Assembly: GCF_000715075.1 (NCBI RefSeq)
Contig: NC_134101.1
Coordinates: 121,276,616-121,340,615, forward strand
DNA length: 64,000 bases
Origin: Nicotiana tabacum
Taxonomy: Eukaryota; Streptophyta; Magnoliopsida; Solanales; Solanaceae
Direction of reading: 5' to 3'
Shown: positions 33,052 through 44,388 of the stretch, piece after piece
Position numbering within the stretch: position 1 is the stretch's first letter
How the letters are laid out: each line of letters starts with the position of its first letter
Notes under the pieces: generated by a model
What the model saw: only the letters and a program-made list of their open reading frames with translations
What the model was told of the DNA's origin: nothing
Databases searched by the model: none
Program-made: the position numbers and the translations under genes

Positions 33052-33071
33052 ATCATCAAAAAGAGGGAATT
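33052..33071 (+). promoter_or_regulatory. Polypurine tract of Copia element
   Basis: The sequence AAAAAGAGGGAATT lies immediately before the LTR start TGTTGGCCC, matching the usual Copia arrangement. Confidence 0.8.
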
Positions 33072-33993
33072 TGTTGGCCCAAGTAAATGTGAAGTTTCGA
33101 AGACTGACAAAAGAACTTAGACATGAACCAGGTCCATCTTGTGAAGCACAGTCATGATCAACCCAAATATGTTAGATGCATGTGAAAGAGATAAATCTAA
33201 CTTATCAGAAGTAATATCTCCTGATCGTGATCGAAAAGGTTGCATATTAGATAAGGAGAAAGACTCCTTACACAAAGAAAACACAGTTTAGGAAAAGGAT
33301 AGAGTTAGAGTAAGAGATCAACTAGAACTCTTCCACCATGGAAGAGTAGCATCTGTATCCTAGTCAATTTCTAATCACTAACCCCTTAAATATCAGTGTT
33401 GTTCTCTTTTACAGGTAATGCACATAAGCAGAAGTTAAACGTGAATTGAGAGCAAAATAGCAAGGCAATTTTGCAAGCAATTTATGTGTGATTCAAGCGT
33501 GCAATCCTGAAGCTACTTGAACCAGATAAAAGAACCAATTCCAAGTGTCTGTCTTTTTATTCTAGTTCAATTGTAGTAGGTGATTTTACATTATACCTTT
33601 CAGCTTATTTAGAAGCAATTGTATTAGGTACTTAGAGTTTTCAAGTTAGAGTTAACTTGAAGTTGTCACAACAATTGAGGCGGGGTGCCACAACGGGATT
33701 AGAGTTAATCCTAGATTTACAAAAAAGTTTTTGTAAATGCGGTTTTTGGCTTAATGATTTTAGTGGAGAGTTTGGGAAATCTTACTGGAAGGTGGGTCGT
33801 GGTTTTTTCACCTTTTGAGCCAGGTGTTTTCCACGTAAAAATCTCTGTGTTCTTTATTTTCTGTACTTATTATTCCGCAATAGTAGTAGTTGGAACACAT
33901 AGAAGAACCAGGTCCTTCTATAATCAAGTTAAGCGAAAATCGGGTACCACACAAATCATCGCCCCTTGTGTGGTATTGAAGTCCAAAACAACA
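33072..33993 (+). repeat. 3' LTR of SIRE-like Copia element (922 bp)
   Basis: It begins TGTTGGCCCAAG after the polypurine tract and ends CCAAAACAACA, so the termini are inverted (TGTTG/CAACA). The next base starts a sequence homologous to 42182 onward, the Tekay LTR. The expected 5-bp target duplication is CATAC (33994-33998), whose partner should sit left of the off-window 5' LTR. Confidence 0.82.
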
Positions 33994-36189
33994 CATACCA
34001 ATACTTCGGACAAGATCCATGTCCAGGGAAGATCCATCCCTCAATATCATCAACTACTGCGCTCATTGGGGGTGTAAAGACTCCGGAGGGGCTTCTCTGA
34101 GCCCAAGCGCTATATCAATGCCAGCAAAGGCATGATAAATATCATTGTTGTGGCGTGCAGCCCGATCCCATACTGTCAATTAATATTCGGCCCTCGGCCT
34201 CACTCAGTCAATACTCTCCAGTCTCGCACACAACGGCTAAGATGTCATGATACAAGCCCGAACAATGATATGATATGTCAAATAGCAATAATCGAGACTG
34301 AGGCATGATATAATATGCATGAATAGGACTGAGTATAGAATATACATAAAACTAATGACATGACAGAAAGAAACAACCTCTCGGGTCTCAACAATATCGG
34401 CATGAAGCCTTAACAAGATATTTAGCATGATTTGCAGCTTATCAACTTAATCATATGATTACAATACAATATCAACATAAAAGAGCGCTAAGCGGTGCCA
34501 TGGAATGATCCAGGCCGCATTTCTCATGGTGACACCCACACGCCCGTCACTTGGCATTGTGTCACCTCAATAGTAATCATAGAACACATAGTTCGAGATT
34601 TCGAACCCTCAAAACCAAGTTTGGAAGTGTTACTTACCTCAAGCCAAGCCAAATCCTAGCCAGCGACACCTTTTCCTCTCGATTCGGCCTCTAAATGCCC
34701 CAAATCTATCCAAAATCAGTATATAACCATCTAAATATGCTAAGGGAACAAAACCCACTCGAAAATAATCAAATTACATTAAATCCTGAAAATGGTCAAA
34801 ACCCGACCGCTGGGCTCATGCCTCGGATTCCTATAAAAGTCATAAAACTAGAATCCTCACACTCTCAATAGTTCAATACATACCAAGAATACCAAAATCC
34901 GACCACAAATGATCCCTCAAATCCCTAGATTAAGGTGTCCAATTTCCAAGCCCTAACTCCCACATTTTTGGCTTCAAATCCCCCAAATTTCATGTTTAAT
35001 TAGGTAGAAATCACAATAGGATTCAGTATTAAGTCCATAAATCTTACCTCCAAGAAGTTCTCTTTGATTCCCTCTTCAATCTCCCTCAAGAAGATCCAAA
35101 ACCGAGTCAAAAATCGCGAAAATGGGTCTTTTAAATATTCTACCCAGCTTTTAAAATTCCTTAATCGTGATCACGGAAAATCCATCGCGATCGCAAAGCA
35201 CAAACTTCGCTGGCCCACATTTTACCTTACGCGATCGCATAACGCACCTCGCGTTCGTGATGCTTACTCGCCCAAACTCACGCAATCGCATAGAGAAATC
35301 GCCTTCACTGCATACCTGCTTACCTACTTTTACGCGAACGCGACCCTGGCCACGCGTTCGTGATTCATTACTTGAGCATCTCACGCGATCGCAGCTCCAA
35401 CTTCGTGATCGCAAAGAACAAACTTGGATGCCCCCTACACATGCTCTACGCAATCGCAAGCCTCCTCACGTGATTGTGAAGAAGAAAAACCTGCAACAGA
35501 GCTGAAGCAAAAATCTGCAACTTTCCAACATGCAATTTGATTCGTTTAACCACCCGAAACTCACCCGAGGCCCTCGGGACCTCAACCAAACATGACAACA
35601 TATCCCATAACCTCATTCAAACTTGTTCCAACCTTCAGAACGCTCAAAACAACATCAAAACACCAAATTTACCTCGGATTCAAGCCTAAGAATTCCAAAA
35701 ACTTCTAAATTCCACTTTCGATCAAAAAGTCTATCAAACCTCGTCCGAATGACCTGAATTTTTGCACACATGTCACAAGTGACACAACGGATCTACTCCA
35801 ACTTCTGAAATTCCATTCCGACCCTTATATCAAAATCTTACCTATCAACCGGAAAACGCCAAAATACCAATTTCGCCAATTCAAGCCTAAATCTACTCCG
35901 GACCTCCAAAACACATTCTGATCACGCTCCTAAGTCCCAAATAACCTCCCAAAGCTATCCGAACCATCAGAATTCACATCGAGCCCTTTTTCACATAAGT
36001 CAAAATCTGGTTGACTTTTCCAGTTTAAGCTTACTCAAAAGAGACTAAGTGTCTCAAACTTTACCAAAACCTCTCCGAACCCGAACCAATCAACCTAATC
36101 ATATATAATTCTGCTGAACAAAATAATAAGAAGTAGAAATGGGGGGGAACAGAGTGGTAACTCATGAAACGGCCGGCCGGGTCATTACA
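33994..36189 (-). repeat. 3' LTR of Tekay-like element, left 795 bp missing
   Basis: It aligns with 42182-44388 of the 5' LTR. It ends CGGGTCATTACA at the polypurine tract. The left edge begins mid-LTR directly at the Copia LTR end, so Copia inserted here. A stretch near 34165-34300 differs from the 5' LTR more than its surroundings, suggesting an indel or local rearrangement. Confidence 0.9.
35160..35480. repeat. CG-rich palindromic word array in Tekay 3' LTR
   Basis: About eleven variants of CGCGATCGC, CGCGTTCGC and CGCGAACGC occur in about 320 bp of otherwise AT-rich DNA, spaced roughly 20-40 bp apart. The same array is in the 5' LTR at 43335-43690. Several copies show CG to TG or CA changes. 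Confidence 0.8.
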
Positions 36190-36202
36190 TCCTCCCTCTC
36201 TT
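36190..36202 (-). promoter_or_regulatory. Polypurine tract of Tekay-like element
   Basis: The minus strand reads AAGAGAGGGAGGA directly before the LTR start TGTAATGACCC. Confidence 0.85.
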
Positions 36203-37440
36203 AAATAAACGTTCGTCCTCGAACGGGTCAAGAAACATACCTGAAGCCTCAAATAGGTGAGGATATCTTCTCCGCATCTCTCGCTCGGTCTCCTAGGTAG
36301 CCTCCTCCATGGGCCGACCTCTCCACTACACTTTCACTGAAGCTATATCCTTTGACCTCAACTTGCAAACCTGACACTCCAAAATAGCCACCGGCTCCAC
36401 ATCATAAGTCAAATCACCATCCAACTGAACCGTACTGAAATCCAAAACATGAGGCGGGCCGTCAATGTACTTCCGAAGCATAGAAATATGAAATACCGGA
36501 TGCACACTCGATAAGCTAGGTGGCAAAGCAAGCTCATAAGTCACCTCCCCAATCCTCCAAAGCACCTCAAAAGGCCCAATGAACCGAGGACTCAATTTAC
36601 CCTTCTTCCCAAATCTCATAACACCCTTCATGGGTGGAACCTTTAGAAGAACCTTCTCCCCAACCATGTAGGACACATCCTAAACCTTCATGTCAGCATA
36701 ACTCTTTTGTCTCGACTGCGTTGTATGAAACCTCTCCTAAATCACCTTCACCTTGTCTAAAGAATCCTACACCAAGTCTGTACCCAATAGTCTAGCCTCG
36801 CCCGGCTCAAACCAACCAACTGGAGATCTACATCGTCTCCCATACAAAGCCTCATATAGAGGCATCTGAATACTCGACTGGTAACTGTTGTTAAAATCAA
36901 ACTATGCGAGTGGTAGAAACTGATCTTATGAACCTCCAAAATCAATGACACAAGCACACAACATGTCCTCCAATATCTGAATAGTGCGCTCGGACTGCCC
37001 GTCCTTTTGAGGGTGAAAGGTTGTGCTCAACTCAACCTGAGTACCCAACTCTCGCTGTATAGACCTCCAAAACTTTGAAGTAAACTGAGTGCCTCTATCT
37101 GAAATGATGGAAACTGGGACACCATGCAACCGAACAACCTCTCGAATATAAATCTCTGCCAACCGCTCTGAAGAATAGGTAGTACACGCAGGAATGAAGT
37201 GCTCAAACTTGGTCAGCCGATCCACAATCACCCAAATAGCATCGAACTTCTTCAAAATCCATGGGAGCCCAACTACAAAGTCCATGGTAATTCGCTCCCA
37301 CTTCTACTCTAGAATATCTATCTGCTGAAGCATGCCACCCGGTCTCTGATGCTCATATTTCACCTTTTGATAATTGAGACACCGAGCTACAAATTCTACA
37401 ATATCCTTCTTCATTCTCCTCCACCAATAATGTTGTCTCA
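36203..37440 (-). pseudogene. Tekay integrase with chromodomain-like tail
   Basis: The zinc-binding end lies at about 37345-37440 (CLNCQK follows the His pair). Catalytic residues are visible in MDFVVGLPW, ISDRGTQFTSKFW and GQSERTIQILEDML (36926-37285). The C-terminal domain (36326-36676) has MKGVMRFGKKGKLSPRFIGP and HPVFHISMLRKY, then a chromodomain-like tail (VKV, WRGRPMEEAT, ETEREMRRRYPHLF) that could steer insertion to chromatin. Two TAG codons break the tail near 36290 and 36325, and others lie near 36680-36760 and 37300. It is non-functional as it stands. Confidence 0.87.
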
Positions 37441-39370
37441 GATCTTGATACATCTTTGCAGCACCCGATGAATAGAATACCGCGAGCTATGAGCCTCCTC
37501 TAGAATCAACTTCCGAAGCCCATCTACATTGGGCACGCATATCCGGCCCTGCATCCTCAATACCCCATCATCACCAATAGTCACATCTCTGGCATCATTG
37601 TGTTGAACTCTGTCCCTAAGAACAAGCAAATGAGGATCATCATACTGACGCTCTCTGATGCGATCAAATAAGGAAGACCGAGAAATCACACAAGCCAATA
37701 CCCAACTGGGCTTCGAAATATCTAACCTCATGAACCGATTGGCCAAGGCCTGAACATCAACTACAAGAGGTCTCTCCCCAACTAGAATATACGTCAAACT
37801 CCCCATACTCACCGCCTTCCTACTCAAGGCATCGGCCACCACATTGGTCTTCCCCTGATGGTACAAAATAGTGATATCATAGTCCTTTAGCATCTCCAAC
37901 CAACTCCGCTGCCTCAAATTGAGATCCTTCTGTTTAAACAAGTATTGGAGGCTATAATGATCAGTAAACACCTCACAAGGCACACCATATAGATAATGCC
38001 TCCAAATCATCAACGCATGAACAATGGCAGCCAACTCCAAATCATGAACAGTGTAGTTCTTTTCATAGGGCTTCAACTGACGAGAAGCATAAGTAATAAC
38101 TCTACCCTTCTGAATTAACACACACCTGATAACAACTCTCGAAGCATCACAATACACGGTATATGAACCTGAAGCTGATGGCAAAACTAATATTGGAGTT
38201 GTGGTCAAGGCAGTCTTAAGCTTCTGAAAGCTCGCCTTACACTCATCCGACCACATGAATGGAGCACCCTTCTGAGTCAACTTGGTCAAGGGTGATGCGA
38301 TAGATGAAAATCTCTGAACAAACCGGCGGTAATAACCCGCCAAACCAAGAAAGCGCGAATCTTTGTGGATGAGCACGATCTGGGCCAACTCTAAACAACC
38401 TCTATCTTCTTCGAATCAACCTGAATACCCTCACTGGACACCAAGTGCCCCAAGAAAGCCACTGAACTGAGCCAAAATCAAATTTGGAGAACTTTTCATA
38501 AAGCTTCTCCTTCCTCAATCTCTATAACACAACTCTCAAATGCTCCGCGTGCTCCTCCTAACTACGCGAGTACACCAGAATATCATCAATGAAAACTATG
38601 ACAAACGAGTCGAGATAAGGCCGAAACACATTGTTCATCAAATGCATGAACACTGCTGGGGCATTGGTCAGCCCAAAAGACATCACAAGGAACTCATAAT
38701 GACCGTATCTGGTCCTGCAAGCTATGTTAAGAATATCCGAGTCCCTAATCTTCAGCTGGTGATACCCTAAACGAAGATCAATCTTGGAGAACACCCTCGC
38801 TCCTTGAAGCTGGTCAAACAAATGATCAATGCGAGGCAGAGGATACTTGTTCTTAATTGTAACCTTGTTCAACTGCCTATAATCAATGCACATCCTCATA
38901 GTTTCATCCTTCTTCTTCACAAATAGAACAGGAGCACCCAACGGTGAAACACTGGGCCGAATAAACCCCTTATCAAGGAGTTCCTGAAACTGCTCCTTTA
39001 ACTCCTTCAACTCCGCTAGTGCCATATGATACGGTGGAATAGAAATGGGCTGAGTGACTGGCACCAGATCAATACCAAAATCAATATCCCTATCTGGTGG
39101 CATACCCGGCAGGTCTGCAGGAAACACATTGGGAAAATCGCTCACAACTGGAACAGAATCAATGTTGGGAGTCTCTGCACTGATATCCCTCACAAATGCT
39201 AAGTATGAAAGACAACCCTTCCCAACCATCCGCTGGGCCTTTAGAAATGAAATCACCCTACTGGGAACATAATTAGTTGAACCTCGCCACTCAATCCGTG
39301 GCAACCCCGGCATAGCCAATGTCACTGTCTTACCATGACAGTCCAAAATAGCGCGACACAAAGATACCAA
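37438..39370 (-). pseudogene. Tekay reverse transcriptase and RNase H
   Basis: RT (38558-39370) shows [20 protein letters not shown], the [15 protein letters not shown] block, and an intact active site [12 protein letters not shown] at the end of the segment. A broken stretch (38389-38557) follows. RNase H (37438-38388) shows [50 protein letters not shown] and [11 protein letters not shown], then the start of the integrase linker. The damage is a frame break near 38390-38557 and a few substitutions. Confidence 0.9.
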
Positions 39371-39894
39371 TCCATGCCCAATATCACATCAAAATCAACC
39401 ATACTAAGCAACAAGAGATCGACTCGGGTATCCAAAACCCCAATAGTCACTACACACGACCGATATACATGATCCATAATAATAGTATCACCCACCAAAG
39501 TAGATACATGAACAGATGAAATAAGAGACTCACGGGGCATATCCAAATAATGGGCAAAATATGATGACACATAAGAATAGGTGGAACCGGGATCAAATAA
39601 TACAGAGGCATATCTGTGGCAGACTAAGATAATACCTGTAATCACAACATTTGAAGCAATAGCATCTGGTCTGGATGGGATGGCATAGAAACGGGCCTGA
39701 CCACCACCTAATCGACCTCCCCCTCTAGGGGGACCCCTAGCTGACTGACCTTTACCCCGAGCTGACTGAGCCGATGGGGAAGTAACTAGTGCTAAAGCTG
39801 AAGGCTGACTCCTCTGCTGGGATGAACCTTCGATAAGACGGGGAAAGAACCTCTTGATATGACCCAAATCTCCACACTCGAAGCAACCCCTCAT
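39322..39894 (-). pseudogene. Tekay zinc knuckle and protease
   Basis: The segment opens with MRGCFECGDLGHIKRFFPRL, the zinc knuckle that binds genomic RNA. The last Cys of C-x2-C-x4-H-x4-C is replaced by Phe. After a Gln/Ser/Gly-rich linker comes the protease with VLFDPGSTYSYVSSYFA (active site near 39590) and [10 protein letters not shown] near 39340-39380. The linker to RT overlaps the next frame at 39322-39370, so a frameshift separates them. Confidence 0.85.
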
Positions 39895-41186
39895 AGCAAG
39901 TGGCGGGGGGGACTAAAGGGATCCTCGGGCACCGGGATGCCCACTAGAAAAACCTGGCATAGATGAGCCCTGAACTGATGGTGCCTGAGTCGAACTCTGA
40001 GTTGGAAGGGCACTAAGAGATGAGTGACCCTGATGTGAACTGTGAGAACCATGGCCAGATGACCCACCACGGTGACCTGAATGGGCTGGCTGAGCATGCC
40101 TGAATGAACGGCCTGTGCCATGCTGAAACTGGCCTCCCGAAGAAGAACCCCCAAAACTACCAGATCCTTGAGGCCTCTTAGCCTCCCTCTCCTATCACTC
40201 CTGGCGACGAATTGACTCAATGTCTCTAGCAATGTCAACCACCTCCTCATAAGAAGCGCCAGATACTCTCTCTATTTAGAAAAAATCGTAGCTGATAGTT
40301 GAGGCCATCAACAAACCTACTGATCCTTGCCCTGTCCGTGAGAACTAGCCAAATAGCATGACATGACAACTCGGAGAAACTCATCTCATAATGCGTCACG
40401 GACAGGCTCTCCTGACGCAGTTGCTCGAACTCTCTACGTAGCTCCTCCCTACGGGAATGCCTACATATTTCTCTAGGAAGAGAATGGAGAATTGATTCCA
40501 GGTAAGGGGCGGTGCACAACAGTCCTACGCCTCTCATAAGCCTCTCACCAAGTGAAGGCAGCCTAAGAAATCTGAAAAGTAGTAAATAATACCCCACTAG
40601 TCTCCAGAATACCTGTTGTACGCAACATCCTCTGACACTTATCCAAGAAACCCTAACATCCTCGCCCTCTGCACCACTAAAAGTCGGAGGCTGAAGTCTA
40701 CCAAACCTCTCCAATCGACGCTGCTCATCATTAGGCATAGCTGGAACCACAAAATCCTAAGCAGGTGCAACCGGCTGGGCTAGTGGTGCCTCCAGTGTCT
40801 GGAGTCCCTAAACAACCTACTCGGGTGTACGGGCGGCAGTAGTCTGAGTGCCTCCCTCGGCCTGATAAGTGGTTGCTGTAGAAACTGCGACTGCCTGAGC
40901 AAGACTCAAGACTGGTGTAACCAGTCAGAATCTGAGCCAAAGTTTCCTGGAGACCCGGAATAACAATAGGCACACTCGGTGCCTGAGGTGGTGCTGCTGG
41001 AGCATCCCTAGCTAGAGCCTGATCATGAACTGGGGCGACGGGTGGATCTGCAAGTGTTGCCCTAGTTGTTGTACGGGCCACACCCCTGCCTCTACCATGG
41101 CCTCGACCGCGTCCTTGACCTCTAGCCGCCCCAACTAGAGGTACTGGTGGTCGTCCATCCTGACCAGTAGCACATGTCCTCACCAT
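39891..41186 (-). pseudogene. Tekay gag
   Basis: It starts MVRTCATGQDGRPPVP at 41186, followed by a Gly/Arg-rich RG repeat (GQGRGRGHGRGRG) and an Ala/Pro-rich stretch. The capsid-like domain (40247-40750) contains RLERFGRLQPPTFSGAEGED and EFEQLRQESLSVTHYEMSFS, then RFVDGLNYQLRFF. The frame changes near 40740 and 40250 and there are several stops. The Met upstream at 41318 lies in the leader and is not the likely start. Confidence 0.82.
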
Positions 41187-41366
41187 CTGTGAGAGAATAG
41201 AATAACATAAGTTTAGTACTCGGATCAACAAGTTCGCACGATAAGAATTCAAGAATATGAAGTTTTTCCTAAAGGTTCTGCAGCCTCCCGAGGATAAATA
41301 CAGATGTCTCCGTACCAATCCGCGAGACTCTACTAAACCTGCTCATGGCCTGTGAGACCTATGTAA
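41187..41366 (-). other. Leader of Tekay-like element
   Basis: This short untranslated leader lies between primer site and gag. Part of it (about 41225-41366) is clearly similar to 51150-51292 of the LARD-like element, which ties the two elements together. Confidence 0.6.
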
Positions 41367-41383
41367 CCTAGGCTCTAATACCA
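41367..41383 (-). promoter_or_regulatory. Primer binding site of Tekay-like element (Met tRNA type)
   Basis: The minus strand reads TGGTATTAGAGCCTAGG, close to the initiator-Met tRNA 3' complement used by many plant Gypsy and Copia elements, three bases inside the LTR end. Confidence 0.8.
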
Positions 41384-41386
41384 ACA

Positions 41387-44300
41387 TGTCACGACCCAAA
41401 ATCTAACCACGTCGTGATGGCACCTATCATGATACTAGGCCAGCCACTTAATTCCAAACTTTTCATTTTTTTCAAATAAAACTTAAAGAAAGTCATAGTT
41501 TTAACATAAGTTCAAGAAGATAAAAGTAGAAATCCAAAATCCAGCGGAAATAAATACATAATCCCGATCTCGAGTGACACTAAGTTATGAGCAACATACT
41601 ACAACTGTGTAGAAACAAAATACTACATAGACTGAGAATGTCTGAAAATAAATACTATAAGCAAGATAAGGAAGAAGAAGGCGGAACTGCGGTCTCCAAG
41701 CAGCTACCTCGCAATCTCCACAGAAGTCCTCTACTGGCAAGATCAGCAACCGCTACCGTGCCTCGAATACCTGGATCTGCACACAGGGGTGCATGGAGTA
41801 ACGTGAGTACACCAACTCAGTAAGTAACAAGTCCAAACTATGGACTGATGGTAGTGACGAACCAAACCCTATATGGGTTGCAACAGATAATTGTACAGAA
41901 AAGTAGACATGCTTATAGTTCATGTATTTTCTCAGAAATAACCAAACATAGTATGAACAATACAGAGTATAAAGCTCAGAAAACTCTAAGTACCAATGCA
42001 CAGATAGCATGATCAATGTCACGTATGATACCTCCACTCACAGTGCTCAACCACTCGGTACTGTATATGGCCCATTCGGCCCAGAGAAGATCCATCCCGG
42101 AATATATATACATCACTGACTATAAGTCACCCAGTACCAAGGAAAACAGGCCAATCCAGCCTCATGGAGAAGATCCATCTCCATACCAATACTTCGGACA
42201 AGATCCATGTCCAGGGAAGATCCATCCGTCAATATCATCGTCTACGCTTACTGGGGGTGTAAAAACTCTGGAGGGGCTTCTTTGAGCCCAAGCGCTATAT
42301 CAATGCCAGCGAAGGCATGATCAATATCATTGCTGCGGCGTGCAGCCCGATCCCATATTCTTACGGTGCACGCCCACACGTCCGTCACTTGGCATAGTGT
42401 CACCTTCATAATAATCATAGAACACATCGTTCGGGGTTTCCAACACACAGAATCGATACTGAGGCATAATATAATATGCAGGAATAAACTGAGTATAGTA
42501 TACATGAAACTAATGACATGACAGCAATAAATGACCTCTCGGGTCTCAACAATATCGGCATGAAGCCTTAACATGATATTTAGCATGATTTGCAGCTTAT
42601 CAACTTAATCACATGATTACAACACAATATCAACATAAAAGAGCAGCTAAGCGGTGCCATGGAATGATCCAGGCCGTATTTCTCACGATGCACACCCACA
42701 CGCCTATCACTTGGCATTGCATTACCTCAATAGTAATCATAGAACACATAGTTTGGGGTTTCGAACCCTCAGAACCACGTTTGGAAGCATTACTTACCTC
42801 AAGCCAAGCCAAATCCTAGCCAGCGATGCCTTTTCCTCTCGATTTGGCCTCCAAATGCCCCGAATCTATCCAAAATCAGTATATAACCATCAAAATATGC
42901 TAAGGGAACAAAGTCCACTCGAAAATAATCAAATTACATCAAATCCAGAATTGGTCAAAACTCGACCCCCGGGCCCATGCCTCGGATTCCGATAAAAATT
43001 ACACAACTAGATTCCTCACACTCTCATGAGTTCATACATACCAAGAATACTAAAATCCGACCACAAATGATCCCTCAAATTCCTAGTTAAGGTCTCCAAT
43101 TTCCAAGCCCTTACTCCCACATTTTAGGCTTCAAATCCCCCAAATTTCATGTTTAATTAGGTAGAAATCACAATAGGATTGAGTATTAAGTCTATAAATC
43201 TTACCTCCAAGAAATTCTCTTTGATTCCCTCTTCAATCTCCCTCAAGAAGCTCCAAAACCGAGTTAAAAATGGTGGACTTAGACCAAAAATCGGGTAAAT
43301 GGGTCTTTTAAACATTTTGCCCATCTTTTAAAAATCCTTAATCGCGATAGCGGAAAATCCATCGCGATCGCGAAGCACAAACTTCGTTGGACCACATTTT
43401 ACCTTACACGATCGCATAACTCACCTCGTGTTTGCAAAGCTTACATGCCAAAACTCACGCAATCGCATCTCGCCTCACGCGATCGCATAGAGCAATCCCC
43501 TCCACTGCACACCCGCTTATCTACTTCTACGCGAACGTGACCCTGTCCACGCATTCGCGATTCATTACCTGAGCATCTCACGTGATCGTAGCTCCAACTT
43601 CGTGATCGTGAAGAACAAACCTGGATTCCCCTTACACATGCTCTACGTGATCGCGATCCTCCTCACGCCATCGCGAAGAAGAAAAACCTGCAACAGAACA
43701 GAAGCAAAAAAATGCAACTTTCCAACATGCAATTTGATTCGTTTAACCACCCAAAGCTCATTCGAGGCCCTCAGGACCTCAACCATACATGCCAACATAT
43801 CCCATAACCGCATTCAAACTTGTTCCAACCTTCGGAATGCTCAAAACAACATCAAAACACCAAATTTACATCGGATTCAAGCCTAAGAATTCCAAAAACT
43901 TCCAAATTCCGCTTTTGATCAAAAAGTCTATCAAACCTCGTCCGAATGACCTAAAATTTTGCACACACGCCACAAATGACACAACGGACCTACTCCAACT
44001 TTCGGAATTCCATTCCGACCCCTATATCAGAATCTCACCTATCAACCGGAAAACGCCAAAATTCCAATTTCGCCAATTAAAGCCTAAATCTACTCCGGAC
44101 CTCCAAAACACATTCCGATCACGCTCCTAAGTCCCAAATCACCTCCCGAAGCTATCCGACCCATCGGAATTCACATTCGAGCCCTTTTTCATATAAGTCA
44201 ACATCCAGTTGACTTTTCCAACTTAAGCTTACTCAGAAGAGACTAAGTGTATCAAACCTTACCAAAACCTCTTCGAACCCGAACCAATCAACCCGATGAC

Positions 44301-44388
44301 ATATAATACCGCTGAACAAAACAATAAGAAGGAGAAATGGGGGGGAAACAGAGCGGTAACTCGTGAAATGATCGGCCGGGTCGTTACA
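41387..44388 (-). repeat. 5' LTR of Tekay-like element (3002 bp)
   Basis: The plus strand begins TGTCACGACCC and ends GGGTCGTTACA, so termini are TGT/ACA inverted. It is complete. It contains repeated GAAGATCCATC words at 42085-42230, the CG-word array at 43335-43690, and blocks shared with the LARD-like LTRs at 43720-44110. Confidence 0.9.
43335..43690. repeat. CG-rich palindromic word array in Tekay 5' LTR
   Basis: This is the counterpart of 35160-35480. It has words such as CGCGATCGCG, ACGCGAACGTGA and CGCGATCGCA, with individual words mutated differently in the two LTRs. Confidence 0.8.

Larger units (their letters stand above)
28797..33993 (+). mobile_element. SIRE-like Copia LTR retrotransposon, 3' half
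   Basis: The plus strand carries, in order: the C-terminal part of RT, RNase H, a spacer, a long degraded ORF of the kind found before the 3' LTR in SIRE elements, a polypurine tract and a 3' LTR. The 5' LTR, gag, protease, integrase and the start of RT are missing because Ogre-2 interrupts the RT gene at 28797. They should lie left of the window. RT wording such as MMGELNFFLGLQIKQ and SLLYLIASRPDIVFSVG fits the SIRE lineage of Copia. Confidence 0.9.
33994..44388 (-). mobile_element. Tekay/Del-like chromovirus (Gypsy) element
   Basis: Minus strand from 44388: 5' LTR, Met-tRNA-type primer site, gag with zinc knuckle, protease, RT, RNase H, integrase with chromodomain-like tail, polypurine tract, and the 3' LTR cut off at 33994 by the Copia element. 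Gene order and the DPGSTYSYVS protease wording fit the Tekay (Del) clade. Pol has several stops and frame breaks but clear active sites. The two LTRs are homologous over 2.2 kb with moderate divergence by eye. Confidence 0.92.

Noticed and set aside
35064..35505. Overlapping ORFs of about 100 codons on both strands
   Set aside because: They arise from the CG-rich word array in the LTR, which lacks stop codons; the other LTR copy does not conserve the frames.
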